Assembly (NCBI RefSeq): GCF_024343675.1
Contig: NZ_RJUD01000016.1
Span: 28,545 to 92,544 of the forward strand
Source of the DNA: Lacihabitans sp. CS3-21
GTDB taxonomy: Bacteria > Bacteroidota > Bacteroidia > Cytophagales > Spirosomataceae
Direction: 5' to 3'
Length of the DNA: 64,000 bases
Below are positions 44,425-53,777 of the stretch, piece after piece (the first letter of the stretch is position 1; each line of letters starts with the position of its first letter). Under the pieces are notes generated by a model that was given only the letters and a program-made list of their open reading frames with translations, was not told where the DNA came from and did no database searches. Position numbers and translations under genes: made by a program.

Positions 44425-45273
44425 TCAAAATTCTACATTGAGAAGCGTAAAGTATCGCTGCTCAGGAACCTCAGAAAAATATTGGCTTAATTTGCAGTTT
44501 CTTGGAATTCCGCCAAACTCAAGGGCCTTTAGTTTGTTCTTAATAAGCCGGTAGATGGTGGAAAATGGTGTTATTTCTCCAAAAATTAGCGTTTTTAATT
44601 GGCCGTTCTTTTCAATTTCACTTAAAAAATCAGTTAATATTTTAGATTTTAAAGAAACAGCTATAGTTTTTAAGTGTCCTGTTTTGGGTTCTACATAAAT
44701 AGCCTCCATCCAGCTATCATTAATAATTATCAGATTTTTATTCTGAATCCGATCATGTTTTTCAAAATATTGTAATGCATTAGCAAATGTGTTGGAAAAG
44801 CCTATAGGTTTACCTGGGTAATAACTTTCAAACAACTTTATCAAATCTTTAGGAATTAGAACAATAAATTGGTCCTCTCTAATCGGAAAGTTTTCGGTTT
44901 GATACTTCTCAACGGCAAGCTCTGGATATTGCAACTTTAAGTATTTTTCGGATAAATCTGGAGTGAAAAAATCTTTTGGAATGACCCCATAAAAAGGGAA
45001 ATGGACAGTAACATCTATGCTATTCCAGAAATTAGCTTTAAGGAATTCATGTTGATTAATAACAGATTTGAGGTTTTCTTCGAAAGTACTTGGATTATTA
45101 TTTGTGCCTAAATAATGATCTTCTAACCAAATAGTAGTTTTGGTGGAGGTTTCTCGCAATAAAAACTTCAAACGAGTTTGCTGCACTTCAATCAACAAAT
45201 CATAATCTTCAATTCGGTCAATTGAAAATCTGTCGTCGATTACTTTAAATACATTTGATGCACTCATAAACAA
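44425..45273 (-). CDS. DUF3822 family protein
   Basis: 282 residues, cytosolic. The layout (actin-like beta-rich N-terminal half; VHFPFYGVIPKDFFTP; then DSWMEAIYVEPKTGHLKTIAV, a long helix, and LGGIPRNCKLSQYF-like end) is that of DUF3822, found almost only in Bacteroidota and predicted to have an ASKHA-like fold. Function unknown. It is the last gene of a run of small minus-strand genes and ends one base from the gene at 44085-44423. The Met at residue 3 is an alternative start. Confidence 0.7.
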   Translation of the reverse strand: MFMSASNVFKVIDDRFSIDRIEDYDLLIEVQQTRLKFLLRETSTKTTIWLEDHYLGTNNNPSTFEENLKSVINQHEFLKANFWNSIDVTVHFPFYGVIPKDFFTPDLSEKYLKLQYPELAVEKYQTENFPIREDQFIVLIPKDLIKLFESYYPGKPIGFSNTFANALQYFEKHDRIQNKNLIIINDSWMEAIYVEPKTGHLKTIAVSLKSKILTDFLSEIEKNGQLKTLIFGEITPFSTIYRLIKNKLKALEFGGIPRNCKLSQYFSEVPEQRYFTLLNVEF

Positions 45274-45275
45274 AT

Positions 45276-45740
45276 TTAAGCCTGAAACCGAAAATTTAAA
45301 TCATTTATCGATTTTAAATTTGAAAAGAAACCAGGTTTATGATTTGTAGATAGATTTAAAATTTCAGCTTCCGTCATCCATTTAGTTTCTGTAATAATGT
45401 CAATCTCGGGATCATATCCAGTTTTATTATCAAAATTTTCAGCAAAAACGCTAAAATATAATTCTATAGCATGAAGCGAAGAAGTTATCACTTGGTTGAT
45501 AAACAGAAATTTACCTATGGTAATATCTAAATTGGTTTCTTCTTTGAATTCTCTAGTCAGCGTATGCTCTATGGATTCATTATTATCTACTCCGCCTCCA
45601 GGAAAATTCCAAAAAACATTGTCAACATTTAGCTTGCTATGATTGACCAATAGATATTTTCCATCTTTTTCAAGAATTCCACAAACCCGAATTCTTGTTT
45701 TATTGCCATAAATTCTAATGATATCTTCTGAATAATTCAT
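45276..45740 (-). CDS. NUDIX hydrolase
   Basis: 154 residues. The Nudix box is complete: GGGVDNNESIEHTLTREFKE followed by ETNLDI, with the REFKEE metal-binding glutamates. The family hydrolyses nucleoside diphosphates linked to another moiety, using Mg2+; the substrate cannot be read from the sequence. The start codon overlaps the stop of the DUF1801 gene by one base (45740), and the DUF3822 gene follows two bases after its own stop. This is a compact minus-strand operon. Confidence 0.9.
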   Translation of the reverse strand: MNYSEDIIRIYGNKTRIRVCGILEKDGKYLLVNHSKLNVDNVFWNFPGGGVDNNESIEHTLTREFKEETNLDITIGKFLFINQVITSSLHAIELYFSVFAENFDNKTGYDPEIDIITETKWMTEAEILNLSTNHKPGFFSNLKSINDLNFRFQA

Positions 45741-46207
45741 TATTTTTTATTATTCGAAACGAAAGCGGTTTCATAAACTTCAATCCAATTTTCAACCGTC
45801 ATTTTCTTCATCAATTCTCCGATTAAATCGTAAGGAATATGCTCTGCTTTCTTGAATCTTATGCAGCTTTTGCCCATGTCTAACTTCTGTGTACTTGTCT
45901 TTGCATATTGTTCCACAAACCATTCTAAAAGACTTGGCTTAGCATAGATGCCCATGTGATAAAAACTGATAAAGTTTTTCTGTGCCGCAATATTGACGAA
46001 CGGAAGTGGGAGTTTTGGGTCACAATGGTAGCCATTTGGGTATAATTCATGCGGGACCACAAAACCAATCATACCGTAATTGAGCATTTCAACGAATCCC
46101 TTAGGGATGTTCATTTTCACCACCTCACGTAGTTTTTGAATCGCATCATGATAATTTTCCGACACATTTGCTACGTACTCGTCTACAGATTTTTCTAAAT
46201 TTTTCAT
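45740..46207 (-). CDS. DUF1801 family protein
   Basis: 155 residues. The sequence VSENYHDAIQKLREVVKMNIPKGFVEMLNYGMIGFVVP and the later SFYHMGIYAKPSLLEWF and GKSCIRFKKAEHIPYDLIGELM match the DUF1801 pattern (YdhG-like fold). These small cytosolic proteins are common but uncharacterised. It heads a compact run with the NUDIX and DUF3822 genes, 24 bases downstream of the DEAD-box helicase gene on the same strand. Confidence 0.8.
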   Translation of the reverse strand: MKNLEKSVDEYVANVSENYHDAIQKLREVVKMNIPKGFVEMLNYGMIGFVVPHELYPNGYHCDPKLPLPFVNIAAQKNFISFYHMGIYAKPSLLEWFVEQYAKTSTQKLDMGKSCIRFKKAEHIPYDLIGELMKKMTVENWIEVYETAFVSNNKK

Positions 46208-46231
46208 ATGAATAATGACTTTATAAAAAAT

Positions 46232-47554
46232 TTAAAGTTTTCGTTCTTTTTTATAAGCTTTACCGTATTTTGCCTTTTTCTCGGCTTCTATATCACGTCT
46301 TTTGTTTACCTTTTTATTCTTTTCGGCTTTTTCATGAAATGCTGGCCCAACTTCTATTTTTTTCTTTGGAGCTAAGATTTTCATTTCAATTTTTTCCATT
46401 TCAAAAGGCATTAGGCTATCAGAAATCTCCAAATAAATGGGCGTCTCACCAATGGCTACTTTGTAGTTCATCAATGTTTCTATTTCGTCAAAGAGTTCCT
46501 GCTCTTTTTCAGAAATTAAACTGATAGATATTCCTTTTTCATTTCCTCTGCCAGTGCGACCTATTCGGTGGATATAATCCTCGGCCACTTCAGGGATATC
46601 CACATTAATCACATGGCTAATTTTGGGTATATCCAATCCTCTAGATCCCAAATCTGTGGCTATCAAGGTTCTGATTTCGCCTTTCGTAAAACTTTCTAAT
46701 ACTCTAAATCTGTAATTTTGCGATTTATTGGAATGTATCACTTCTATGCTTTCAACCTCCCTCATTTTTAGTTCTTCATAAAGGGCATCTGCTAAAACCT
46801 TGTTTCCTACAAACACCAAGTTTTTGGTCATTTGGCTATCGTTGGCAAGAAGTACTTCCAAGAAATTTATTTTTGTTCTGAAGTTTGGAATGAAATAGGC
46901 TCTTTGTTCAATATTCTGATGGGGAGTACCCACTGCTACGTCTTCAATTATTTCGGGTGATTTAAAAGTATCCTCTAATAAATCCTCTACTTCTTCAGAA
47001 ATGGTAGCTGAAAAAAGTAAGTTTTGACGTTTTTCGGGAATTTTATCAAAAATGGTTTCTAGCTGAGGTCTAAAGCCCAAGTCTAGCATCATGTCAAACT
47101 CATCAATAACTAGTTTTTTGATGTTTTTCACTTTTAAAGCACCACTGGCTGCTAAGTCTATGAACCTACCAGGGGTAGCCACCAATAAATCACAACCTTG
47201 GGCAAGCTCTAAAACTTGTGTTTTGATGTTTACACCACCATAAACCCCAACGCAATCAAAACTTATGTAAGTGGCAAGTTTTTTGGCAGTTTCCAAAACT
47301 TGAACAACAAGCTCTCTTGTAGGCACTAAAATGACTATTTGCGGAAGTTTATCTTTAGAAAATGTCCACATACGCATCAAAGGAAGTAAGTATGCCAAAG
47401 TTTTTCCAGTGCCTGTTTGTGCTATGCCGCCCATGTCTTTGCCTGACATCACAATAGAAAAAACTTTGCTTTGTATAGATGTTGGAGAATCTAGGCCTAG
47501 GTCTTCCAATGCATTTAGTAAAGACTTATTAAGATTCAAATCACTGAATTTCAT
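46232..47554 (-). CDS. DEAD-box ATP-dependent RNA helicase (RhlE-like)
   Basis: 440 residues. Motifs in order: Q motif and LEDLGLDSPTSIQSKVF, motif I AQTGTGKT, Ia VPTRELVVQV, motif II as DEFD instead of DEAD, III SATIS, then V and VI (ATDLGSRGLDIP, YIHRIGRTGR). The C-terminal 70 residues are highly basic (KAEKNKKVNKRRDIEAEKKAKYGK), a typical RNA-binding tail. It unwinds short RNA duplexes in ribosome assembly or cold adaptation. The DEFD variant keeps both acidic ATPase residues and is found in other members. Confidence 0.93.
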   Translation of the reverse strand: MKFSDLNLNKSLLNALEDLGLDSPTSIQSKVFSIVMSGKDMGGIAQTGTGKTLAYLLPLMRMWTFSKDKLPQIVILVPTRELVVQVLETAKKLATYISFDCVGVYGGVNIKTQVLELAQGCDLLVATPGRFIDLAASGALKVKNIKKLVIDEFDMMLDLGFRPQLETIFDKIPEKRQNLLFSATISEEVEDLLEDTFKSPEIIEDVAVGTPHQNIEQRAYFIPNFRTKINFLEVLLANDSQMTKNLVFVGNKVLADALYEELKMREVESIEVIHSNKSQNYRFRVLESFTKGEIRTLIATDLGSRGLDIPKISHVINVDIPEVAEDYIHRIGRTGRGNEKGISISLISEKEQELFDEIETLMNYKVAIGETPIYLEISDSLMPFEMEKIEMKILAPKKKIEVGPAFHEKAEKNKKVNKRRDIEAEKKAKYGKAYKKERKL

Positions 47555-47647
47555 TTTTTATTTTAATATTTAAATACAAAAGTAATTTTTAGATTTAAAT
47601 TTCTTGCCTAATTTTAAACTTCAAGAAATTAAACCTTAAGAAATATA

Positions 47648-48235
47648 ATGAAAAAACTTCTGATTCTGTTAATTCCAATTTTTAGTTTTGCTCAAAAGCC
47701 AAAACCTGTCAATCTTTTCAATGGCAAAGATTTGTCTGGATGGGAGATTTTTGGTACCGAGAAGTGGTATGTTGAAAAGAAAAATTTGATTTGCGAAAGT
47801 GGGCCAGATAAAGGCTACGGGTATTTGGCAACCACCCAGAAATTCAAGGACTTTGAGCTTACGGTGATGTTTAAGCCATTGGCCAATGGCAATAGTGGCG
47901 TGTTTTTTCATTCTGATATTGTGGGAACAAAAGTATCGGGCTGGCAAGCAGAAGTAGCACCTCCTGGAAGTTTTTCTGGCGGAATTTATGAATCTTACAA
48001 AAGAGGCTGGTTGATTAAGCCGCCCAAAGAAATCGATAATGTTAAAATGAACGAATGGAACACTATGAAAATCAAAGTAGTAGGAACCGAAGTGACTACC
48101 TGGGTAAATGGTAAACAAATGATTTATTTGAATGACCCAGCTATTGGAGTAGTAGACGGTAAAATAGCTTTGCAAATACATGATGGAGGTGGAATCAGGG
48201 TGGAATGGAAGAAGATTAAAATTGCTAAATTGTAA
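47648..48235 (+). CDS. DUF1080 (3-keto-disaccharide hydrolase-like) exported protein
   Basis: 195 residues: a signal peptide (MKKLLILLIPIFSFAQ) and one DUF1080 domain with a concanavalin-like fold (VNLFNGKDLSGWEIFG at about 20-35; NSGVFFHSD; WQAEVAPPG; WNTMKIKVVGTEVTTWVNG). Some members hydrolyse 3-keto-glycosides in the periplasm. The residues needed are not well enough known for me to confirm activity. The gene stands alone, divergent from the helicase gene. Confidence 0.85.
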   Translation: MKKLLILLIPIFSFAQKPKPVNLFNGKDLSGWEIFGTEKWYVEKKNLICESGPDKGYGYLATTQKFKDFELTVMFKPLANGNSGVFFHSDIVGTKVSGWQAEVAPPGSFSGGIYESYKRGWLIKPPKEIDNVKMNEWNTMKIKVVGTEVTTWVNGKQMIYLNDPAIGVVDGKIALQIHDGGGIRVEWKKIKIAKL

Positions 48236-48318
48236 TTTAGTTGATTTTAATTAATTAATTATCAATAGATTGTATTTAATGCTAATTTTTGTAGCAGAAT
48301 TTTACTAAAAAATTTATA

Positions 48319-48326
48319 TAACTTTG
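48319..48326 (+). promoter_or_regulatory. Candidate -7 element of recA (TAACTTTG)
   Basis: It matches TAnnTTTG and lies 23 bases before the recA ATG. The nearest TTTG upstream is 27 bases away, longer than usual, so the -33 element is uncertain. No SOS box was recognised. Confidence 0.5.
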
Positions 48327-48349
48327 TATTAAACTTTAAACTGAAAAAA

Positions 48350-49399
48350 ATGGCAGCTGAGAGCTCGGATAGACTTAAGATATTGCAATCTACATTAGAT
48401 AAATTAGATAAAGCTTACGGTAAGGGTACCGTAATGAGGCTGAGTGATACCAAAGTTATGGATGTTCCTGTAATATCTACGGGTTCATTGGGATTAGATT
48501 TGGCACTTGGTGTTGGGGGATTTCCGAAAGGTAGAGTTGTGGAGATTTATGGACCTGAATCTTCCGGTAAAACTACTTTGGCCATGCATGCAATAGCTGA
48601 AGCACAGAAGAAAGGAGGAATTGCTGCATTTATTGATGCAGAACATGCATTCGATAGAGGCTACGCCGAAAAATTAGGAATAGATACAAAGAATTTGTTG
48701 ATTTCGCAGCCAGATTATGGTGAGCAAGCATTAGAAATTGCAGAGCATTTGATTTCTTCGGGAGCCATTGATATTTGTGTAATTGACTCAGTAGCGGCTT
48801 TGGTTCCTAAAGCAGAGCTTGAAGGCGAAATGGGAGACAGCAAGATGGGTCTACAAGCTCGTTTGATGTCTCAAGCGTTGAGAAAGCTCACGGGTACGAT
48901 TAACAAAACAGGTTGTTGTTGTATATTTATCAACCAACTTAGAGATAAAATCGGAGTTATGTTTGGTAGTCCTGAAACCACAACGGGTGGTAATGCTTTG
49001 AAATTTTATGCTTCCGTAAGAATTGATATTAGAAGAATTGGGCAGATCAAAGATAATGATGCGAACATTATAGGTAACCGCACAAAGGTTAAAGTCGTAA
49101 AAAACAAAGTTGCACCACCTTTTAAAGTTATCGAATTTGATATAATGTATGGTGAAGGAATTTCTAAGTCTGGAGAGGTTTTAGACTTAGCTGTAGATTT
49201 GGAAATCGTGAAAAAATCAGGCTCATGGTTTTCATATGCTGATAACAAACTGGGTCAAGGTAGAGATTCAGTAAAAGGTTTGATTAAAGACAATCCAGAG
49301 CTCATGGCTGATATTGAAGAGAAAATTAAGGCCACTGTTGCTGGAAATTCAGACGCATTGATGGATAAAAATGTTAGTGAAGAAGATTTGAACGTATAG
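48350..49399 (+). CDS. recA: Recombinase RecA
   Basis: 349 residues, the usual length. Walker [10 protein letters not shown] is at about 64-72, Walker B is in [24 protein letters not shown], and the DNA-binding loops include [35 protein letters not shown] sequence. The C-terminus ends in the acidic tail NVSEEDLNV. RecA drives homologous recombination and, where LexA exists, the SOS response. It is monocistronic and followed by a strong terminator. Confidence 0.98.
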   Translation: MAAESSDRLKILQSTLDKLDKAYGKGTVMRLSDTKVMDVPVISTGSLGLDLALGVGGFPKGRVVEIYGPESSGKTTLAMHAIAEAQKKGGIAAFIDAEHAFDRGYAEKLGIDTKNLLISQPDYGEQALEIAEHLISSGAIDICVIDSVAALVPKAELEGEMGDSKMGLQARLMSQALRKLTGTINKTGCCCIFINQLRDKIGVMFGSPETTTGGNALKFYASVRIDIRRIGQIKDNDANIIGNRTKVKVVKNKVAPPFKVIEFDIMYGEGISKSGEVLDLAVDLEIVKKSGSWFSYADNKLGQGRDSVKGLIKDNPELMADIEEKIKATVAGNSDALMDKNVSEEDLNV

Positions 49400-49426
49400 A
49401 ACTTTGTTTATTGTCATAGATAAAAG

Positions 49427-49450
49427 ATGCCTCATTGGAGGCATTTTTTA
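49427..49450 (+). terminator. Intrinsic terminator after recA
   Basis: ATGCCTC (49427-49433) pairs with GAGGCAT (49438-49444) around a four-base loop, followed by TTTTTA. It starts 27 bases after the stop. Confidence 0.9.
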
Positions 49451-49502
49451 TTTATTAATGGTTCAAATGATGGATTTTGCTTATTGGCTAAATATTTAAT
49501 TT

Positions 49503-49510
49503 TAACTTTG
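49503..49510 (+). promoter_or_regulatory. Candidate -7 element (TAACTTTG)
   Basis: It matches TAnnTTTG 28 bases before the DUF3108 gene. A TTTG at 49476-49479 is 23 bases upstream, slightly longer than the usual spacing. Confidence 0.4.
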
Positions 49511-49538
49511 TGCGTTTCTTTTAAATTATCTCAGGTTA

Positions 49539-50324
49539 ATGTTGAATTCAAAATATTTTATTATAATCTTATTTTTCTGCTCATTTACTTTTATGGGAGA
49601 TTTTAGAACTATTCAAAATGATAGTTTTAAAGCAGGTGAATCATATGACTATAAAGTAAAGTATGGTTTTTTGACCATCGGAGAGGCAGAAGTTGATGTG
49701 GACGAGAAAATTTATGCTGTAAATAACAGACCCTGTTTTAAAGTCAATGTGGTTGGTAAAACAGCGGGCCTTACAGACGTTTTCAAAGTGAGAAATACTT
49801 ATAGAAGCTATGTGGACACGTTGGCGTTTATTCCGCATAGATTCATATATAGTGCAAGAGAAAATAGTTACAAAAGAGATCAAGTAATTAATTTTGACCA
49901 TCAAAAGAATGAAGTAGTGAAAGTTGAAAAGGAACAATCAAAAACTTTTGCTGTGCCTAATAATATTCAAGATGTAATCTCAGGATATTATTTTCTAAGA
50001 ACGGTAGATTTTTCAAAATTCACGATTGGTCAAACTATCACATCGCCATTGTTTTTTGATGAGGATCTTTACAGTATGAAAATTAAATATGCTGGGAAAG
50101 GCATTATTCATACAAGATTCGGAAAGATTCGAGTGCTGAAATTGAACCCTATTTTACCCAAAAATGATCTTTTCAAAGGAGAGAATGCCATACGTATTTG
50201 GGTTTCAGATGACAGAAATCGGGTGCCTCTAAAAATTGAAATAGATTTTTCTTTTGGCACCATCGATATGGAAATTAAAAACTACAAGGGTGTTAAGTAT
50301 CCCTTTGTTTGGAAAGTCGCTTAG
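49539..50324 (+). CDS. DUF3108 family exported protein
   Basis: 261 residues with a signal peptide (IIILFFCSFTFMGDF, about 7-21). The mature part starts FKAGESYDYKVKYGFLTIGEAEVDV, which is diagnostic of DUF3108, and continues through beta strands with IWVSDDRNRVPLKIEIDFSFG near the end. Family members are periplasmic or envelope proteins of unknown role, sometimes next to lipid or polysaccharide genes. Here the neighbours are recA and ugd, with gaps of 139 and 280 bases, so no shared operon is implied. Confidence 0.85.
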   Translation: MLNSKYFIIILFFCSFTFMGDFRTIQNDSFKAGESYDYKVKYGFLTIGEAEVDVDEKIYAVNNRPCFKVNVVGKTAGLTDVFKVRNTYRSYVDTLAFIPHRFIYSARENSYKRDQVINFDHQKNEVVKVEKEQSKTFAVPNNIQDVISGYYFLRTVDFSKFTIGQTITSPLFFDEDLYSMKIKYAGKGIIHTRFGKIRVLKLNPILPKNDLFKGENAIRIWVSDDRNRVPLKIEIDFSFGTIDMEIKNYKGVKYPFVWKVA

Positions 50325-50545
50325 TTTCTCCCCAGTTATCATCACAATTACTGTGTTTTTTATGCCTTTTTTTTGGAATACTATTTTCCAAAATACAATT
50401 TTTATTTCCAATTTTTGGAATATAATAATTTGTTTTAATCTCAAAACATTACATGGAGTATTCAAAAAATGGCACTTAATGATGTTTTTTATTAAAAATG
50501 TACCTTTATTTTAAATTATATGTAAAAAAATAACCAGAATGTGTT

Positions 50546-50573
50546 TTTGGGTATCTCTTTTGTAATACCTTTG
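50546..50573 (+). promoter_or_regulatory. Candidate promoter of ugd-uxs
   Basis: TTTG at 50546-50549 and TACCTTTG at 50566-50573 (TAnnTTTG) are 16 bases apart, a little short of the usual 19-20. The -7 element is 31 bases upstream of the ugd start. The preceding ~220 bases have several TTTTGGAATA-like direct repeats of unclear meaning. Confidence 0.5.
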
Positions 50574-50604
50574 TCAAACATTCCATTTATTAAAATTATA
50601 AAAT

Positions 50605-51921
50605 ATGAAAATAGCTGTTGTGGGAACAGGGTATGTAGGTTTAGTTACAGGAACTTGCTTTGCAGAAACTGGTAATTATGTAACATGTATTGACATTGAC
50701 ACAAAAAAAGTTGAAAGTCTCAAAAAAGGTAAGATTACAATTTATGAGCCTGGTTTAGAGGTTTTGTTTGAAAGAAACAGAAAAGAGGGTAGATTGACTT
50801 TTACTACCGAACTAGCAGAAGGAATTAAAGATGCAGAAGTGATATTTTTGGCATTGCCTACTCCTCCAGGTGAGGATGGTTCTGCTGATTTAAAATATAT
50901 AATTGGTGTTTCAGAACATTTAGGAAAAGTCTTGGATCATTATGCAGTAATTGTTGATAAAAGCACAGTTCCGGTAGGAACTGCCGAAAAAGTTTCAGCA
51001 AAAATAGCTGAGAATGCTAAAGTAGAATATGATGTGGTTTCTAATCCTGAATTTTTGAGAGAAGGTGTTGCAGTAGACGATTTTATGAAGCCTGATAGGG
51101 TAGTTATTGGAACGAAATCAGACAGAGCAAAAGCCATAATGGAAAGATTATACGCTCCTTTGGTACGTCAAGGTAATCCAGTTATTTTTATGGATGAGCG
51201 TTCTGCTGAAATGACCAAGTATGCGGCTAACTCATTTTTGGCCATGAAAATTACTTTTATGAACGAAATTGCTAATTTATGCGAATTGGCTGGTGCAGAC
51301 GTTGACAACGTAAGAAAGGGTATTGGTACAGATAGCCGTATTGGTAAGAGGTTCTTATTTCCTGGTATTGGTTATGGGGGCTCATGTTTCCCGAAAGATG
51401 TGCAAGCATTAGGCAAAACAGCCAAGGAATATGGATATGATTTCAAGATTTTGAAATCGGTAATGTTTGTAAATGACCGTCAAAAAACCAAATTGATACC
51501 TCAACTAAAGGCTTATTTTGGTGGAGATATTAAAGGCAAAACGATCGCCCTTTGGGGATTAGCATTTAAGCCTCATACGGATGATATTCGTGAAGCACCA
51601 GCATTGTATAACATAAAAGCTTTGAAAAGAGCTGGAGCAAAAGTGGTTGTTTTTGACCCAGAAGCGATTCCAAATGTAAGAAAAGAGATAGGCAAAAAAG
51701 TAAAATACGCTTCTAGCCAATACGAAGCAGTACAAGGAGCAGATGCTTTGATGATCATGACAGAATGGCCAGAATTTAGAACACCAGATTTTGATAAATT
51801 GGGTGAAGCATTGAATAATAAAGTTATATTTGATGGAAGAAATCTCTATGAACTTAAAGACATGGACAAATTGGGTTTTGAATATTATTCAATAGGACGT
51901 GATACAATTAAAGCATCTTAA
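50605..51921 (+). CDS. ugd: UDP-glucose 6-dehydrogenase
   Basis: 438 residues. The NAD-binding motif GTGYVGLVTGTCFAE is at 7-21. The catalytic cysteine is in GIGYGGSCFPKDVQAL (about residue 260), and the conserved FLREG and KYAANSFLAMKITFMNE blocks are present. The enzyme oxidises UDP-glucose to UDP-glucuronate with two NAD+. The next gene, seven bases downstream, decarboxylates that product, so the pair makes UDP-xylose for surface polysaccharide. Confidence 0.96.
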   Translation: MKIAVVGTGYVGLVTGTCFAETGNYVTCIDIDTKKVESLKKGKITIYEPGLEVLFERNRKEGRLTFTTELAEGIKDAEVIFLALPTPPGEDGSADLKYIIGVSEHLGKVLDHYAVIVDKSTVPVGTAEKVSAKIAENAKVEYDVVSNPEFLREGVAVDDFMKPDRVVIGTKSDRAKAIMERLYAPLVRQGNPVIFMDERSAEMTKYAANSFLAMKITFMNEIANLCELAGADVDNVRKGIGTDSRIGKRFLFPGIGYGGSCFPKDVQALGKTAKEYGYDFKILKSVMFVNDRQKTKLIPQLKAYFGGDIKGKTIALWGLAFKPHTDDIREAPALYNIKALKRAGAKVVVFDPEAIPNVRKEIGKKVKYASSQYEAVQGADALMIMTEWPEFRTPDFDKLGEALNNKVIFDGRNLYELKDMDKLGFEYYSIGRDTIKAS

Positions 51922-51927
51922 TTTTAT

Positions 51928-52899
51928 ATGAAAAGAATATTAATAACTGGAGGAGCAGGTTTTTTAGGTTCACACCTTTGCGATAGGTTTGTGAAAGAGG
52001 GTTTTCACGTAATCGCCATGGACAACCTAATTACAGGTGATCTAAGAAACATTGAGCACCTTTTTAAATTGCCCAATTTTGAATTTTATCACCATGATGT
52101 AAGTAAGTTTATTCATGTGCCAGGTCAATTGGATTATATTTTGCATTTTGCATCGCCAGCCAGTCCAATAGATTATCTTAAAATACCTATTCAGACATTA
52201 AAAGTAGGTTCTTTGGGAATTCACAATTGCTTGGGATTGGCAAGAGTAAAAGGAGCAAGAGTTTTAATTGCTTCTACATCAGAAGTTTATGGTGATCCAT
52301 TGGTCCATCCACAGACAGAAGAGTATTGGGGACATGTAAATCCAGTAGGTCCTCGTGGGGTTTATGACGAAGCAAAAAGATTCCAAGAAGCCATGACCAT
52401 GGCTTACCATACCTACCATGGTTTGGAAACTAGAATAATACGTATATTTAATACCTATGGCCCTAGAATGAGATTGAACGATGGCCGTGTATTACCTGCG
52501 TTTATTGGTCAAGCCCTTCGTGGTGAAGATATTACGATTTTTGGTGACGGTTCACAGACACGTTCGTTTTGTTATGTAGATGACTTAGTGGAAGGTATTT
52601 ATAGATTGTTGATGTCGGATTATGCTCAACCCGTAAATATTGGAAACCCTTCAGAAATAACCATCAAAGATTTTGCTGAGGAGATTATTAAACTTACTGG
52701 GACAACACAGAAAGTTGTCTATTTGGATTTACCAAAAGATGATCCAAAACAAAGACAACCTGATATTACCAAAGCCAAAGAAATTTTGGGTTGGGAACCT
52801 AAAGTTGACAGGGCAGAAGGGTTGAAAATAACCTACGATTATTTCCGGAATTTACCCAAGGAACGTCTTTTTGACGAGGCCATTCACAGAGAATTCTAG
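51928..52899 (+). CDS. uxs: UDP-glucuronate decarboxylase (UDP-xylose synthase)
   Basis: 323 residues, an extended short-chain dehydrogenase. It shows [14 protein letters not shown] (7-20), the [20 protein letters not shown] block and the catalytic YDEAK (about 146-150), then [10 protein letters not shown]. These are hallmarks of UXS rather than of epimerases such as GalE. It converts UDP-glucuronate to UDP-xylose through a keto intermediate with bound NAD+. It is translated from the same transcript as ugd and followed by a terminator. Confidence 0.93.
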   Translation: MKRILITGGAGFLGSHLCDRFVKEGFHVIAMDNLITGDLRNIEHLFKLPNFEFYHHDVSKFIHVPGQLDYILHFASPASPIDYLKIPIQTLKVGSLGIHNCLGLARVKGARVLIASTSEVYGDPLVHPQTEEYWGHVNPVGPRGVYDEAKRFQEAMTMAYHTYHGLETRIIRIFNTYGPRMRLNDGRVLPAFIGQALRGEDITIFGDGSQTRSFCYVDDLVEGIYRLLMSDYAQPVNIGNPSEITIKDFAEEIIKLTGTTQKVVYLDLPKDDPKQRQPDITKAKEILGWEPKVDRAEGLKITYDYFRNLPKERLFDEAIHREF

Positions 52900-52926
52900 A
52901 CATAAAATTTAGCAGCTATTATATAT

Positions 52927-52960
52927 CCCACAAGGTTTAACAACTTTGTGGGATTTTTTT
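52927..52960 (+). terminator. Intrinsic terminator after uxs
   Basis: CCCACAAGG (52927-52935) pairs with CTTTGTGGG (52944-52952), with one G-U pair, around an eight-base loop, followed by ATTTTTTT. Confidence 0.9.
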
Positions 52961-52992
52961 ATATTTTTGGTTAAGTTTATCAACCCTTTTAT

Positions 52993-53757
52993 ATGAAAAA
53001 TATACTCTTATTATTATTTATTATGAGTTCAGAACTACTTTTTGCCCAAAAAGATACATTAAAAAGTACTGTCTACAATTTTAAGAGTCTAGCCAAAATG
53101 GAGGATGAAAATCGAATTTCAACTTCAATTATTAAACCTATTGGTACAAAGTTTTTGGAAAGCTTGAGAATGCATCATACCACCCTGAAACCCGGACATC
53201 AGCTTCGCCCGTCCCATATTCAAGAGACGGATGAGGAACTGATTATAGTTCAAGAGGGAAAACTCACCGTTACGATAAATAAGGAAACTAAGGAACTTGG
53301 GCCTGGAAGCGTTATTGTTATATTAGCAGGAGATGATCAAATGATGAACAATTTTGGCAATACGAATGCAAGTTATTATGTATTGATTTATAAATCTAAA
53401 AAATCCCGTGTTGGCTTAGAAAAAGGCAAATCGGCCATGTTGGATTGGAATGAAACGGTTTTTAAGGCCCATGATAAAGGAGGTAGGAGAGATTTTTTCA
53501 ATAGACCAACAGGAACGCTTGATAGGTTAGAAATGCATGTTACTTTTTTGAATGAAGGCCTAAAAAGTCATGAGCCGCACAAACATTTAGCCGAAGAAAT
53601 CATTTTGATGATAGATGGTGATGCTACCATGAGCGTGGATGATAAGGTTTTTCAAGGTGGCAAAGGTGATTTGTTTTACCTCCCATCAGGCTCCTTTCAT
53701 GGTATTCAGAACACGGGAAAAGGTCAAGCTTCATATTTTGCATTTCAGTTTAACTAA
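52993..53757 (+). CDS. Exported bicupin protein
   Basis: 254 residues with a signal peptide (ILLLLFIMSSELLFAQ, about 3-18). Two cupin domains are visible: LKPGHQLRPSHIQETDEELIIVQEGK (about 75-100) and LKSHEPHKHLAEEIILMIDGDATMSVDDK (about 193-221). Each has the His/Glu pattern of a metal-binding jelly roll. The catalytic role is unknown; two-domain cupins include oxalate-, quercetin- and ureidoglycine-processing enzymes. Twenty bases separate it from the DUF885 gene downstream, so they may be co-transcribed. Confidence 0.8.
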   Translation: MKNILLLLFIMSSELLFAQKDTLKSTVYNFKSLAKMEDENRISTSIIKPIGTKFLESLRMHHTTLKPGHQLRPSHIQETDEELIIVQEGKLTVTINKETKELGPGSVIVILAGDDQMMNNFGNTNASYYVLIYKSKKSRVGLEKGKSAMLDWNETVFKAHDKGGRRDFFNRPTGTLDRLEMHVTFLNEGLKSHEPHKHLAEEIILMIDGDATMSVDDKVFQGGKGDLFYLPSGSFHGIQNTGKGQASYFAFQFN

Positions 53758-53777
53758 TTTTAAAAATACTTCATCAG

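Noticed and set aside
50254..50514. Open frame after the DUF3108 gene
   Set aside because: It starts inside DUF3108 in another frame and continues into low-complexity AT-rich DNA with repeated TTTTGGAATA-like words.
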